From contig JAZARR010000082.1 of the NCBI GenBank assembly GCA_037389465.1, forward strand, positions 2,964,501 to 3,028,500: 64,000 bases of DNA. Direction: 5' to 3'. The stretch is from Baylisascaris procyonis. Its lineage: Eukaryota > Nematoda > Chromadorea > Rhabditida > Ascarididae. Made by a program: the position numbers and the translations under genes. Below the pieces are notes generated by a model. The model did not search any database. It was not told the DNA's origin and saw only the letters and a list, made by a program, of their open reading frames with translations. Below are positions 36,401 through 51,799 of the stretch, piece by piece (the stretch's first letter is position 1; each line of letters begins with the position of its first letter).

Positions 36401-39400
36401 TTGCAGAAGCTCAAATAGATGCAGTGCTTGCGAGTACACAGAGTATTTCTGCAGGATTTGATGAGGTATCTTTGCCTGAATTTCTTCATCTGAATTTTAT
36501 TATAGCCTTTTCTGATTCCCTATTTTGCATATGAATCCTTTAATTGAAATATTTCAATTTTCCATCTCTATTGGGCAACATTTTAAAAGAAGAAAAGAGA
36601 GGTCACTATGGAAATTTACAGTAATTGATATATTAATACAACTTATGATATGTGCATTTAATTGGGGGAAAGAAATTTGTTTAAGAATGCCAACTTGAAC
36701 TCGGACTTTCTGACAGAGAGTGGAAATAAATTTCTTGTATTTTCATTTTTGAGCAAACCTTTTGATTTCTCATTCGCCGAATTTGTTGAAATTATTTTTA
36801 TTTTTTTATTTATTTATTTTTTCATTCAACTTTCCACATAGAGAAGGTATACACATAAGCATACGTGAGGATCGTAGATACATATAAATAACAAAAGATG
36901 CGGAAAAGATTTTTCTCATCACGTAACTCTTTAAATTGCCTTTAAATTGTTTAGCGTAAGTCAGCACGTTCACGGCTGTTGCAGTATCTCATATTTTAGT
37001 GAAATAGACGTATATCGTTGTTGTTCGTCTAGCAGGAATAAGAATTTTGTTGAAGTTTTTTGTTATTTGTTTTATTTTTTCTTTTCTTGCACAAGAATTC
37101 ACCTTTTATTCCTTATACGGTTGTAGTTGTAAGTAAAATTGTTAAAATTCCCCGAATTCATTGTGCTAAAAATATTCCCCACGATTCTATCAATCATTGA
37201 ATGAGTTCAGAATCAGTCGCATTGAATTTTTGAATCAGTCACAGTTCTATCAAAATTGAATTCAGGTACCACCCACACCAACGTTAACGAAGCCTGCATT
37301 CTTCATGGCACAGAATCAGTCACAACCAACTACACGATCAGGCCAGGTGATTTTTGTGAGCATTTTAGACGCGATTGCCATTCGAAGTAGATTGTATAGT
37401 ACCGTCGATGATGATCTCGGGGATCTATGGATAGCGGGCAGCTTAACAAACGTGGGATTTACACTAAGGAATATTCGTCTGCTAGGTCATTACAACTAGG
37501 AATACAACTTTACATAGTGAGCAGTTATAGCTATAGTGCAAAACGAGCAAATTTGTCGATTGCTGACAAGTGGTTGAGCCGTGAGACGACTCCATCATAG
37601 CACTGTTATCGGAGAGTGGTCGGGATTTCGGCTCTTTTATATAAACTCGATCAAATATTTTGTCTGTTAGAAGTAAGGACTTAGATCGAATAAGGTAATG
37701 AAACTATTTATTATCATACTTCGACCTTTTTGTTGTTCTTTCAGTTGTCCATGCCAAGTCCATTGGCGTCGGTTAGTGGCGAAAAATTATTGGAACGCTG
37801 CAAGTTTTGGCCGAATTGCCGTCTCGAAGAGAACTGTGTCTATATTCATCCGAGTAAACCCTGCAGGTTATTTATTCTGCATGATTTAAAATTATATATA
37901 TATATATATATATAAAATTTTCCCCTTTATTTTCAAAGAAGAAAAACAGCAGCAAATAACATAGAATCGGTTATTTAAAGCTGCTGCCGAATTCAAGAAA
38001 GAACATCACCCCTATGTTCAGAAACTGGGATTTGGCAAATCCTTTATCCCGCTTAACTGATCACCATCTAGTATCATTGTCGCGTTTGGCTTTTAATTGC
38101 ACTGCTAGCTTCAATTAAAGTGGATTTTTCTATGTGATATTCGTATAGAAGATTTTCATTACGTTTCTTTTTTTTCTATATATTCACATAATTTCAGTAA
38201 CTTTCCGAATTGTCACTTTGGTGAACGATGTCTCTACGTTCATCCGCTGTGCAAATTCGATCGAACGTGCACAAATCCTAGATGTCCCTACATGCATTCC
38301 TTGAAACCATTGTATGTTCAGTGCCAGTCTTATCGCTCTTTCATTTTCTTGATGGTTTTAACTATCTTTAGGCTAAGTTTTGCTATTATTTTATCAAATT
38401 CCTATAGAAGTATAGTCCTGAAATGACTTATTTTGAAGTGTATGTAGGTGGTGTCTGACTTGCATTCAAATAGTAACTGAGATAATGCCTTCTTTAACGT
38501 TTTTCTTTCTCGAATGGCGATGATGGAAGATCAGTCCTGAAAAGTTCTTAGAATACCAACGTATATAGGTTCTTTTCCGCCTATTCGAAGGTAGAGCAGT
38601 ATCTTTCTCGTGGTTTCGGATTCACCTTTACAGTGATGTCTGCCTTATGTGATAATCGGCGAATATTTGTAAACTATTATATATTATATACTTAATTTAT
38701 TTATTTATTATATGCAAATTATATATCAACTTATTGTTTTCAATATTCTACGAAGGCATCAGTTGAGAATCACTTTCATTTTATTATACTTATCCCGTAG
38801 TATCTCTATTTCATGAGTTTTAATTATGAGTAGTGAATATTTTCCAAGTGAACATTGTTAGGTGTTCGGCAGTTTTTGGAATTTTCTAAGTTTTTTGCTC
38901 TTTTCAGGGGTACTGTAGCAGCTGCTTCGACGCCAGCAGTTACTTCCGCTCCAGTTAAGGTGGTTTTGTTTCCCATTTTTAAAATAATTTTCACAAATTA
39001 TTGATATTCTTTGGTTGGTCTTTTTTCTTCGAAGCGAGAAGCGACAGCACTGATTCTTATAGAAGAAAAATTCTCAGCTCATTTTTTCTATTTTTTTTCG
39101 AAATGGCAGAAAAAATTTGTCGAAAAGCCAGGAATGTGCAATTATTTTATTTCCAGCCGGTTGTTCCGACAGCTCCATTGAATGCAACGATACCTTGCAA
39201 ATTTGGTGGTAGATGTGCCAACGCGAATTGCACCTACAAACATCCCAAAGTTTGTCTTTCTTAATTATTTTCAACTCTTCTGGAAGTTTGTAAAGGATCC
39301 TAATTGCTCTTATACAAAAGTTTGTTCGACCGGAATGCTAAAGAAAGTTTATTTTAGAAATCAATTGTGTTTTTTAAATTTTTGAAAATTTCTTAATTCC

Positions 39401-40317
39401 TGATAACCCAGCATGAACGTGATTACGATTAGCTAAGGAAAGTAAACTCAGAGATGTGGTTTCGTTTGCAAGAGATATTTGTCAAGTCAGGGTTGCCTGT
39501 TTTAAATTGTTTGATAGTAAAAATTTCATCCTCAAGCAGGATTCGAGCCTGCGAGTTTTCAATTTCCGGCTATGTTTGATATTTTTTAAAACATTCCTTC
39601 CTACTTTTAAAGATTATTGTCGTCAACACTCAGCATGTTTAAAAGATTTTATCTGACATATCGAAGCAATGTAGCGACCGAGTGGTTTCGTGATAGCTCT
39701 TCCGTTTTACTGAAATATATAAGTTGCTTGGCATTGTAGGACGCATAGAAAGTGGCTGACATAGTTGAAGCTTTGCTGCCTCATGTGGGCAGTTGCTTGT
39801 TGATAAAGCTTTCTGTAAAAAGCGATTAAGCGGTAAGTGAATGGAAATAGGTGGAATTTAGCGAAGTTGTGTTTCACTTTTGTTATTTTAGCAGTTTCTG
39901 CGTTTTAGAATGCATTTTAATATTTTTTAAGGATTATTTAATATTGTATCCTAGAAAAAGGTGTATTTTAGCAGCGAGAGATTAGAAGCAAATTGAATAT
40001 CTTTAGGGAAAAATGGCTTTGCTTACATAGAGAAAGATCAGGTAATAAATGTATGCTATTGATGCTTCTTATATGACCAAGTGTAACTAATCTACATTTA
40101 TAGCTGTTAAAAGTTCCAGACGAATACTTGAATTAGTTGGTCTTCTAGTCGGAATTGTTTTTAAAAATTTTTTTTATGTTCATATAAATGTGAATTTTAG
40201 TTGTGCCGTTTTGGTGAGCGATGCACCAATCGAAGTTGCTATTTCTGGCATCCCAAATTGAATATCGGAACGGCGTTATCGGCCAAATATAAATGGAAGG
40301 CGTCAACATCTTCGTAG
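26274..40317 (+). CDS. ZC3H14: ZC3H14/SUT-2/Nab2-type poly(A)-binding CCCH zinc-finger protein
   Basis: Nineteen exons: 26274-26312, 27178-27335, 28167-28464, 29077-29179, 29764-29971, 30510-30651, 31283-31383, 32063-32243, 33016-33188, 33695-33855, 34375-34544, 35699-35774, 36407-36465, 37266-37346, 37745-37866, 38198-38311, 38908-38959, 39157-39249, 40201-40317. Together they give 2448 nt, 815 aa, open throughout. Exons 1-3 encode the PWI-like N domain (DEELPDYIMVMIANKK, then WLFDIF). Exons 3-7 are Arg/Lys/Glu/Ser-rich. Exon 8 (SLFLKAIKEA) and exon 10 (KFFITMKG) match conserved linker motifs. Exons 15-19 hold five C-x5-C-x4/5-C-x3-H fingers beginning CKFWPNC, CSNFPNC, CKFDRTC, CKFGGRC and CRFGERC. 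The family binds poly(A) RNA in the nucleus, restrains tail length, and modifies tau toxicity in C. elegans (sut-2). The starts of exons 8 and 11 are the least certain (32075 is an alternative for exon 8). Confidence 0.93.
30432..30492. repeat. (ATTT)n microsatellite just before exon 6
   Basis: About 15 TTTA units run into the polypyrimidine tract and TTTTCAG acceptor of ZC3H14 exon 6 (30510). Confidence 0.95.
31771..31865 (-). other. tRNA-derived SINE-like relic
   Basis: On the minus strand a B-box-like GTTTGAATCCT (31803-31793) is followed by a tail TTTGAGAATAACTTTTCAGT. The same arrangement recurs at 39513-39575. Upstream sequence is too degraded to show an A box. It lies in ZC3H14 intron 7. 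Confidence 0.35.
32892..32918. other. Perfect 10-bp stem-loop in ZC3H14 intron 8
   Basis: ATTGTTCCAT (32892-32901) and ATGGAACAAT (32909-32918) are exact inverted copies around a 7-base loop. It is immediately upstream of a second, longer hairpin. Confidence 0.8.
32932..32981. other. Perfect 15-bp stem-loop in ZC3H14 intron 8
   Basis: CGGGATTCAGAAGTA (32932-32946) and TACTTCTGAATCCCG (32967-32981) are exact inverted copies around a 20-base loop. The stem ends 35 bases before the start of exon 9 at 33016, so it may affect splicing. It lies in a stretch that also stays open in another frame (from 32893), but phase with exon 8 excludes that reading. Confidence 0.8.
34066..34138 (+). pseudogene. 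tRNA-like unit related to the foldback arms
   Basis: TAGCTCAGCGGTAAAGC (A-box/D-arm), an anticodon-type arm TTCGA-TCGGCAA-TTGAA and a T-arm GGTCCCTGGTTTACACC end in TGCGAC. The loop keeps CGGCAA, as in the units at 5462-5533 and 5634-5704, so all three belong to one tRNA-derived family. The acceptor stem is imperfect. It lies in ZC3H14 intron 10. Confidence 0.5.
39513..39575 (-). other. tRNA-derived SINE-like relic, second copy
   Basis: The minus strand reads GCCGGAAATTGAAAACTCGC, then a strong T-arm GCAGGCTCGAATCCTGC (39552-39536), then CTTGAGGATGAAATTTTTACT. T-arm and tail parallel the copy at 31771-31865. It lies in ZC3H14 intron 18. Confidence 0.42.
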
Positions 40318-40325
40318 ATATTTTC

Positions 40326-40331
40326 AATAAA
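40326..40331 (+). promoter_or_regulatory. Poly(A) signal AATAAA of ZC3H14
   Basis: Canonical hexamer starting nine bases after the TAG stop, implying a very short 3' UTR. Confidence 0.6.
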
Positions 40332-43300
40332 CGTATTCGTTGATGTATACTTATGTGTGTTTATGTTGAAGATTTCGCTCAATTTAATCAAATGCGTTTG
40401 AATGTCAGCAGTGATGAAAGGTGATGATATATCTTTTATGAGATTAGGAACGAAAGAAGTTTCCAAATGACGATAAAATACTTTATGTTTTTTCATAAAA
40501 ATTCACTGAAAATGGGTATTTGGAAGAATGATGAACTATTTGGGGTAAATTAATAGGTTGTTTGAAGTCTATCAGTTTGATGCACCGCATATGACAAATT
40601 TATGCTGCATTACGGCCATATTATAAAGGAGATTAGCTACGATTTGATGTTTTGTTTTGGTACAACCATGTATTTATTGCATTCTATTGTTCGGTTCTTC
40701 TTTTTTATCACATTGATTCTCTTGCCCCACTCTGGTTTTATTGTGAACTATTGTTTATTGTATGGTAGGTTTTTATGGTGAAAAGCTTATAAAATATCTT
40801 TTGCTGTTTTATTAAGGGAGATTTGCTGATATTTTAGGAGGGAATAGAGGTTTATAACGAATGATACGTCCTTTCAAGGGAAAATGAATCGTTCAAAATG
40901 GGCGGGGGGAGGGGGTATGATATGGAACTCCTATCTAAATAGTACATGAACGATTTTTCATCCAATGGCGACCAATCACTGGTTTTAAAGTGTATGTCGA
41001 CTGAGTTCTATAGTAGATGTGAAGTTAGCTATTCACATATTCTGGGAATTTATATATTTCAATCAGATTCAAATTTCAATGGTTTCAGATATATGTACGA
41101 TGTATTTCAACATGTCTAAATTCAGCGTTTATGTTCAAAAAAAAAAAAACGAATAATTCAAATGTGGCCGTATTTTTCAACAATACTTGGCAATGTGCTA
41201 AGTATTGTTTGATCTTAGGAAGTGCAATCCGCTAAAATTGCAGCAAGTTTTTGAACTGTTGCTTTAAAAGTTTTTAAAAGAAAGTGTTTTTTTTTTTTTT
41301 TAAATCCAACTATATGTAATTTACATTGAAAATGCGTAACCTATAGAAAACTGATATCTCGTTGATTGTAATGGAAATTAAGAGTGCGCAAAATTTAGTG
41401 TAAAGTCGAAGAAGTTGTACGGAATGCTTTGGTGAGAGGAGGACGAGAGAAGAAAAGGCCTATGAATGAATTTTATTAGCGGTATTGCAGCAGATAGCAT
41501 TTACATTATTGCGGTTTTATTGCGCGCCGCATAATTATTTTCGGAATGATTACTTGCGATGGTTCTCGTTTTTTTATATATTTTTTATAAGAATATTATA
41601 TTTCATTTATTCATCGGAATTACAATTTTTTGTTTTAATGAATTATTTTATATTCGTTTTAATTATAATATTTTTTTTTTTCGTTTCATCGTTCAATTTT
41701 TGTGGAAGAATGGCGATTTTTGAGGGGAATTTTTGCTCTTTTTTTAGTCCGTTAAGATGGGCGAATAGTCGATCTTAGAGGTTTCAGGTGTGATCGATTC
41801 CTTAATTTCAGATTTCATGGCCTACTATAAAATCGATTGATATTGATTGTGATTATTAGATTTGAAGTATTCACAAAATATCCTCCCACATATATATAGT
41901 CTTTCAAAATGGTGCGTTTCGTATTCTTATCGGATGATTTAGTGCATCTTAAGGGGGTTTTAAAGTCTACCTGGTTTTACCTGTTTTTTTTTGAGAATTT
42001 ACCTGGTTTTGCAGACTCATTCATTTATATTTTCCTATCCCGTTTAGATGACTAAATAGCATTACTTAAGAACCCGAAATAATATCACAACAAAGAATTT
42101 CTAGTATTGAATTCGTTGATTGGTGATGAAATCTATTGGAATAATTTTGAATGTTTATTCTTTTTTTGAAAGCATTTGTTACACTTTTTTTTCTCACAAT
42201 TGTGTCCTTATCTATTGTTTTATATGGGTGGTGAGTCATTAATCTTGTTCGTTTATTTCATTTATTCATTTTAATTTGTTGTTACTAATTTCCACCAAAA
42301 GTGGGATGTAATAAAATTGAATCATTTTTTTACTATTACATTTTTTTTTAATTAATAACACTCGAATACTATTAGATTACAAGATTTCCCATTATCAACT
42401 CATCTCATGACCGAATATTTCTATCGTGAATTCAATTTTTTTTATCGCTCGTATAATTTCAGTCGAAGCGAATAGGCTTTCTTTTCTTTAAATTGGAGAG
42501 ATACAAACAAGCAGGTAAGATTTATAATCGATATCAGTATAATCGGATCAGCAGCGATGGCATATCTTATTAGAGATGCGCTAATCACTTGTTGTATTTC
42601 GGCAATAAAATCCCAAGAGCGAGTAAAGGCGCGTAATTGCACTGTCGTGAAACGTGAATCCTATAGCACTTCCGGAAACCCTGAATCAGGAGCTAAGGAT
42701 TCTTGCAACGCTCCTATTTGGTTCTGTCATTGACAGATGAAGATTTGATCTAAATAATGTTGTCAGAAATCAATCACAACAGTTATTGTTTAAATTAATT
42801 AAACACTCGCCGTATACCTGTGTCGACGTTAGTGAGAGACTCGTATTCAAGATCAGCGTATTTCTTAAAGGTGTTGATTGAGTAGCAATGAGGGGAATTT
42901 TTAACTTCTCGTTAAGTGTGCTAATCATAACTTATTATGGCTCACGTGAAATTTGCTGTTATACCGATATTCTCCCATTGTTATATCGTATTTTTTCGAA
43001 CAAAAAAGTCGACCTTTCAATTCGGTTAGGGTTCTATTTCATTTAAGGACGTTCAAATCAATTGCGACTATGATAAATAAGGTAGAAATGAATTAAAAAT
43101 TGGCAAAACGAAAGTTTCCGCCATTTTTTGTGAAATAGTTATTTATTATATTGTGGTGGCAAAATTGTTGGAATCTTTCATCAGGCAGAAATGAAACGCT
43201 GTGATGTAAATGAACCGTTACCTATGTAGTGCATGAACATAAGGCATCAATGGTTATAGTGCCGAACTATGCGACAAAGTTCATTTTTGTTAGAAACATC

Positions 43301-44140
43301 TCTCTTTATTTGATGATAGAATAGTTATGCTAGACATCGTTTAAGCTTTTTGAGCTTAGTGTTAAAAACATCCGGCACTTTCACTATTAAGGCGAAAATT
43401 GGAGGAGGAGATGGAGGGGAGGGGGGTTGGTGTGACAGCCGATGCATAAAAAAAGAAGGAGTGAGTATGCGCGTTTTGTGTGCACCTCTTAACTCATCCG
43501 GCTGGCACAACATTGTTGTAGTGAGAGGAGCGCGAGTCCACTTATCGATCGTTGCTAAGTTGGTTGCACACACGCAGTGTGTGACGTCGACGTCCGCTGT
43601 TGTGACAGATTACGGCACATATCGTCTATGACACCAAAAAAAATAAGCTTTTTCCATAAGCACATTCGTACGTCGGTCGTCGTTTCATTCGGTTGTTTAT
43701 TGGTGGTGTATACTTGGTGCGGTGTGGTGATGGCTATATCGCTGTAATGTTTATTAATACTCTCATTTGTTCGCTATTGAGATAAGGAATTTGAGAGATG
43801 TTTATTGCAATTTGAAATTACTTTAGTGATCTACTTTTTCTTTGCAATAAGAGGCATCTAATAAACGATATCTTTTGTGGAACTTTCTGTATTGTTGAGT
43901 TTTTGAAGTGAACAAAGAGATGAAGTGAAATTTTTGATTTCGAATTTATATTTACCCGGGAATTATTTGTTTTACCCAGGAAATCGTCTATGAATTTTAA
44001 ATTTGGTTATGGGCGGATGCATAATAAAGAGCGCATAATTTTCCAGCCGTTAATTGAGAAGGTGTTTAACGAGGTGAAATAGTTAATTCAAGTCACAAAA
44101 ATGATCTCAATATCGATTGTATTTTCTTGCATAAGACTTA
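40332..44140. other. No firm gene between ZC3H14 and the REEP gene (left part)
   Basis: Mostly T-rich plus strand, like the introns on either side. A minus-strand block at 42642-42520 and a signal-peptide-like plus-strand start at 42888 (MRGIFNFSLSVLIITYYGS, GTGAAA donor at 42946) are the only coding-like items. Neither could be extended. Confidence 0.35.
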
Positions 44141-44160
44141 ACAGTTCATTCCATTCTATT

Positions 44161-44192
44161 CTCCGTTTCCATCAGCAAAAAAACTACCAGAT
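44161..44192 (+). pseudogene. Decayed duplicate of the 44703-44732 mini-exon
   Basis: CTCCGTTTCCATCAGCAAAA and the following ACTACCAGATAAGTCAG align with CTCCGTCTCCATCAAGAAGA and CACCGAGTAAGTCAG at 44703. The upstream CATTCTA is shared too. The donor GT is lost (AGATAAGT instead of GAGTAAGT), so this copy could not splice. Confidence 0.45.
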
Positions 44193-44702
44193 AAGTCAGT
44201 TACCTGCATATACGAGTATATTCATGTTTGAGTTCAGATGACGAGTCATGTATCGTTCCTTGAAAATAAATATCTATTCTTAAGATATCTCCAGTGCTTT
44301 GTTCGACGATTGCGTCCTATCGAACTTCATAGTTTCTTATGAATTTATTTTAATCTATAATGAAAATGTGATTGTTTTTTCTTTCAAAGATGATAATATT
44401 GTAGAATGATAGACGATAAGGATGAAGCAAAAAGAAAAAAGCTGAATCATTTGCAAAGAGATGGAAAGCTCAGAAATTGAAAAAGGAAAGCGACTACGAA
44501 GACATATCGATAGAATGAATTTAAGTCAAAAAAATATATGATGCATAGCAGTCATAAATATTGTTGGCGCTAAATGATGAGATCACAAACATTGAAAGCT
44601 ATGCTTTTCTATACAATTGCCCACTTTACATTGCACACATATATCAATCGAAACATTAGCTAATAGTAGAATCATAACTCAACGCTTCATCCCATTCTAA
44701 AG

Positions 44703-45299
44703 CTCCGTCTCCATCAAGAAGAGAGTCACCGAGTAAGTCAGTTATGTTCAAATATATTTCAAGTTAGAATTCGTTTACCTTTAAATGAGAAGTCATATAT
44801 TATCACATATCATTCAATAAGCTTTCAGCATAAACAAATACAAAAGTATAAATAAAATATAAATCACACAAACAAAAAAAAATCGTTGTAATCAATTTTC
44901 TTGGCGTTTTAATTCTTGTTAAGACAAACTTATTTCCAATTAATTATTCAATTTAAAAAAAATGCCTTCTGTCAACTAGCCGCGACGACAATGACTGCAT
45001 TTCCCCGGTAGATCGACGATCGGCTTGTTTAGCTGATATCAAGTATAAAATCGATCAAATAATTCATTAAAAAATTTTCGAACTACGAAGTTATTCAGCA
45101 GTCAAAAATCTACCAATAGAGAATGCATCAAGATCAAAACGTCCTTGTTTCAATATTGTTGATCGTAGTGCAAATATGTGCACTATCTTAGAGTGGAAAA
45201 AAAAATGGAGTTCAATGTAGAGTTGAATGTCACTTCAACGCTTGTATTGCCAATGAATGCGCGGCGCACTATTCTCTAGAGTCGATGTTTCCCGATAAT
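44703..45299 (+). CDS. Speculative Cys-rich spliced gene fragment
   Basis: Three blocks join in phase: 44703-44732 (SVSIKKRVT, GTAAGT donor), 44980-45007 (acceptor CAACTAG; RDDNDCISP, GTAGAT donor) and 45192-45299 (acceptor TATCTTAG; SGKKNGVQCRVECHFNACIA, then NECAAHYSLESMFPDN). The last block has four cysteines within fifteen residues and with the preceding one gives C-x11-C-x3-C-x4-C-x4-C, which suits an extracellular disulfide-bonded peptide. The 3' end is unclear: a weak GTGTGT donor follows at 45300. No family recognised and no confirmed first exon. The 44980 block could instead read on to a stop at 45066. Confidence 0.28.
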
Positions 45300-45309
45300 G
45301 TGTGTGTGT

Positions 45310-48250
45310 TTTTTTTTTTTACATTTTATGTGAATATTGTTATTTTCAATACAATTTTCAATTTTATGCATATTTAATTTCCATATTTAATCGATTGTAT
45401 TTTATTGAAATTTATTAGCAGTTTTTTGTTTAGCATTCTTTATTGAAGCAAATAAGGAGCTTTATTTTATAAGAATGATTTTTATATGCTGTTGCAAATT
45501 TACACTTATAAAGTGTAGTATGGGAGTATTTATGTTTGTTTGTTTGTTTGTTTATTTATTCGTTTGAAAGCTGAACTATTGAAATTGGAATGGTGAATCT
45601 AATACACACATTATGAAGGTTTATTTTAACGTTCAAAGTAATCCGTCGATATTCGTCAGCTACTCTTACTTGAATATATCCAATCATTTGCATACGTTTT
45701 GCAATCGAATCGGGTAACATTTTACACATATTGGGTAGCAGGATAAAATTTTAAAAAAACAAATGCTTAAATCAGTTAAAATATGAATGCATTATTACAC
45801 GAATCTTATTATCTATTGAAAAGTTTTCGAATTAGTTGACCAAATGAACAAGTTTCAAAAATCTCAAATTATGCCAGCTGCCCTGTCATGAGGTCTTTGA
45901 CCGTTCTCATCAACAGAATATGAGATATATTTCCATTTGGTATTATATATATACTTATATGTTGGATTGCTATAAATTGTGAAAATTATTGAACTGTTTT
46001 TTTTTTTGCTTTGACTCCACTATCGAATTATTTCTACTTTTATTTTATTATTTAAAGTTTATAATAGTTCCATATTTTTTGTAATAGCTCTGTATTTAAG
46101 TGGAAATTTCTATTGGGAATTCAAAAAACTTCTCCAACAGAATCAAATTTTTTATTGATTCTGTGAGGAAAAATCGAACATTTAAGTTATCTATTGATCT
46201 AAATTTCTTTCAATTTTAAAATTTGCTTGCTTATTGATTTGTTTATTTATTCACTTCAATTGTCGCATAATATTTTAAAAATGCATATAAATGCTCACAT
46301 AAAAGTCGACAATGAGCTATTACTAATGCAGTGAAAGAGGAGAGATTATACTTAATAACATGCAATTTTTATTTCATTACCGAAATTTATGTCAAAAGTT
46401 TTTTTCAATAGTTATGTGAAATTAATGAGCATTTATCAAATGCCTGCGATTATCAAAAAAAAATGGACAAATTTTTCTAGCTGTGAATGCCTGAGATTGA
46501 TTCTTTTTCATTCTCGTTGATATATTTGATGTTTCATGAAGTAAAGAAATAATAGCAATGAACAAAATTTTCGGTTAAGCGCTCAAATTAATTTATTTAT
46601 GAAAGAATATACTAAGGGGTAGAGTTTTAGTTTCGATATAGATATACGCTTTTAATTCCTTATAGTTTCTGATGAAATTTTTACCCTCAAATTTTTCGTA
46701 TAATAATTGTCTATTTTTAGTTTACAAGATTTTTATTGTACTTGAAACAAGTTTTCTTTCAAGTTTGATTTTTTTTTCATCACTGAACGTCGCTTTAAAC
46801 AATTATGTTTAAGTGGTGTTTACAGAATATTTTCCAAGTCTCTATGTTAGCGAATAATTAACTCAAAACTAACTAGAAGATTGCAGCATTGCCGATTTCG
46901 CATCATAGAGTTTGCTACCTATGAATTCCGGTTTTATTTATTTGCATTATTGTCACCTTTCATTGGTAAGACAAGAGATGTTTCCCCAATCATTTCCTTA
47001 AAAGTTCTCGAAAATATACTCAATTAAGGATTGCACATAACTGGTTGCCAAAGAAAAACGGTTGACAAATTTTTATTAAAGAGAACTAAAATTTTTATTT
47101 CCTTAAACGTGTAGTTAAATTTAATCAGTTTCTTTTCTGTTGATTGAATTCACTACTCTTGAAATTCATAATATCATTCGGTTCATATATTCAAAAATAT
47201 TGCCGCTTTAGGATTTGAATTTTTTTCACTTCATTTAAAAATTCAACATGCAAAAAGATTGAATATTTCAACTTTTTGATGAATATATGAGAATTAAATT
47301 TAAATAAACTACTATTGAGGAGAGATTTTAATATTACGTTAAAGATGTCATATAATATTTGTAGAATAAGAAAATATGAAATTTTTCCACTTAACTTATG
47401 TTCAAAAAATTATTAATTATGTAGGGAAATTGCAGTATTTCTGTGTAGTAATATCTGCATGCTTATGTTTTGTTATGAAAAAATCTATTGTGAGCAAAAA
47501 ATTTCGCGTTTTTTAAAGGATTTCTCTACGTCTTTGTTGCTTTTTATCAGGCAAGTGATTGCACTATATTATGGCCAAGTCTAAAGAGAAGATTCAGCGG
47601 ATTCTATAAGATGTGACTTAATATAATGGGGATTGGCAAGATATGCAAATGAGCGGTGTTTATTTTGATGGATATTATGCATTTAATGCGGAATTTATTC
47701 TTTAATTATGAATGCCTAGAGAATTTCCTATATTCTTGCTCGATGATCAGATTTCTTTGTTTGTTTTTCGTTTACTCGAATGAATCAATTGTTGGCAAAG
47801 GAGTTCTTGAGAAATCTACCCCTTGACTCAGGAATTTACCGTTTTTCTTGCTGTATAAATTTAGAAATTTTTGAACGTCATATTCAAATGTATGTAAACG
47901 TCTCTACTGATCTGAATATATTTGTTTGTGCAAATTTATTTACGTTTGGGAAGTTAGGCATCATATAGCTCTTATATCTTTTTCCTCCTTTACATTTTCA
48001 ACGTTCATCTTTTACAATGTGAAACAACTTTCCATGTGTGACAATTATGTGGTTTATAATACTCCACTCTTATAATCTACATTATTCAATCCACAATTAG
48101 CGCTTTAGACTACTCTACTTTTGCAACTCCTTTTATAAAATTTAATGCTCCATTGCGGGTTTTTTTTTTGAATCAGAAGAGAAAAACAATTAGGAGTCGA
48201 TCGTATAATAAGAATCCACGAATAGGAAATTGGCATATGGAGGAAAAGTT
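45310..48250. other. No gene recognised; AT-rich spacer
   Basis: T-rich plus strand with many short frames. A block at 46885-46963 (TTGCAG acceptor, GTAAGA donor, coding HCRFRIIEFATYEF) has good splice sites but stands alone, so it is not called. Confidence 0.35.
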
Positions 48251-48257
48251 CTTTCAG
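48251..48257 (+). promoter_or_regulatory. Candidate trans-splice acceptor of the REEP gene
   Basis: CTTTCAG ends 41 bases before the ATG at 48299. The TTTCAG consensus and its distance fit a spliced-leader addition site. No upstream exon with a matching donor is evident. Confidence 0.4.
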
Positions 48258-48298
48258 ATTCGACGGCTAGGTAGGATTTGTGGTATTGCTATCCAAGA

Positions 48299-51799
<3,501 letters not shown>

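Noticed and set aside
45123..45191. Signal-peptide-like reading MHQDQNVLVSILLIVVQICA
   Set aside because: It ends in TAG exactly at the TATCTTAG acceptor, so it is probably the translated polypyrimidine end of an intron.
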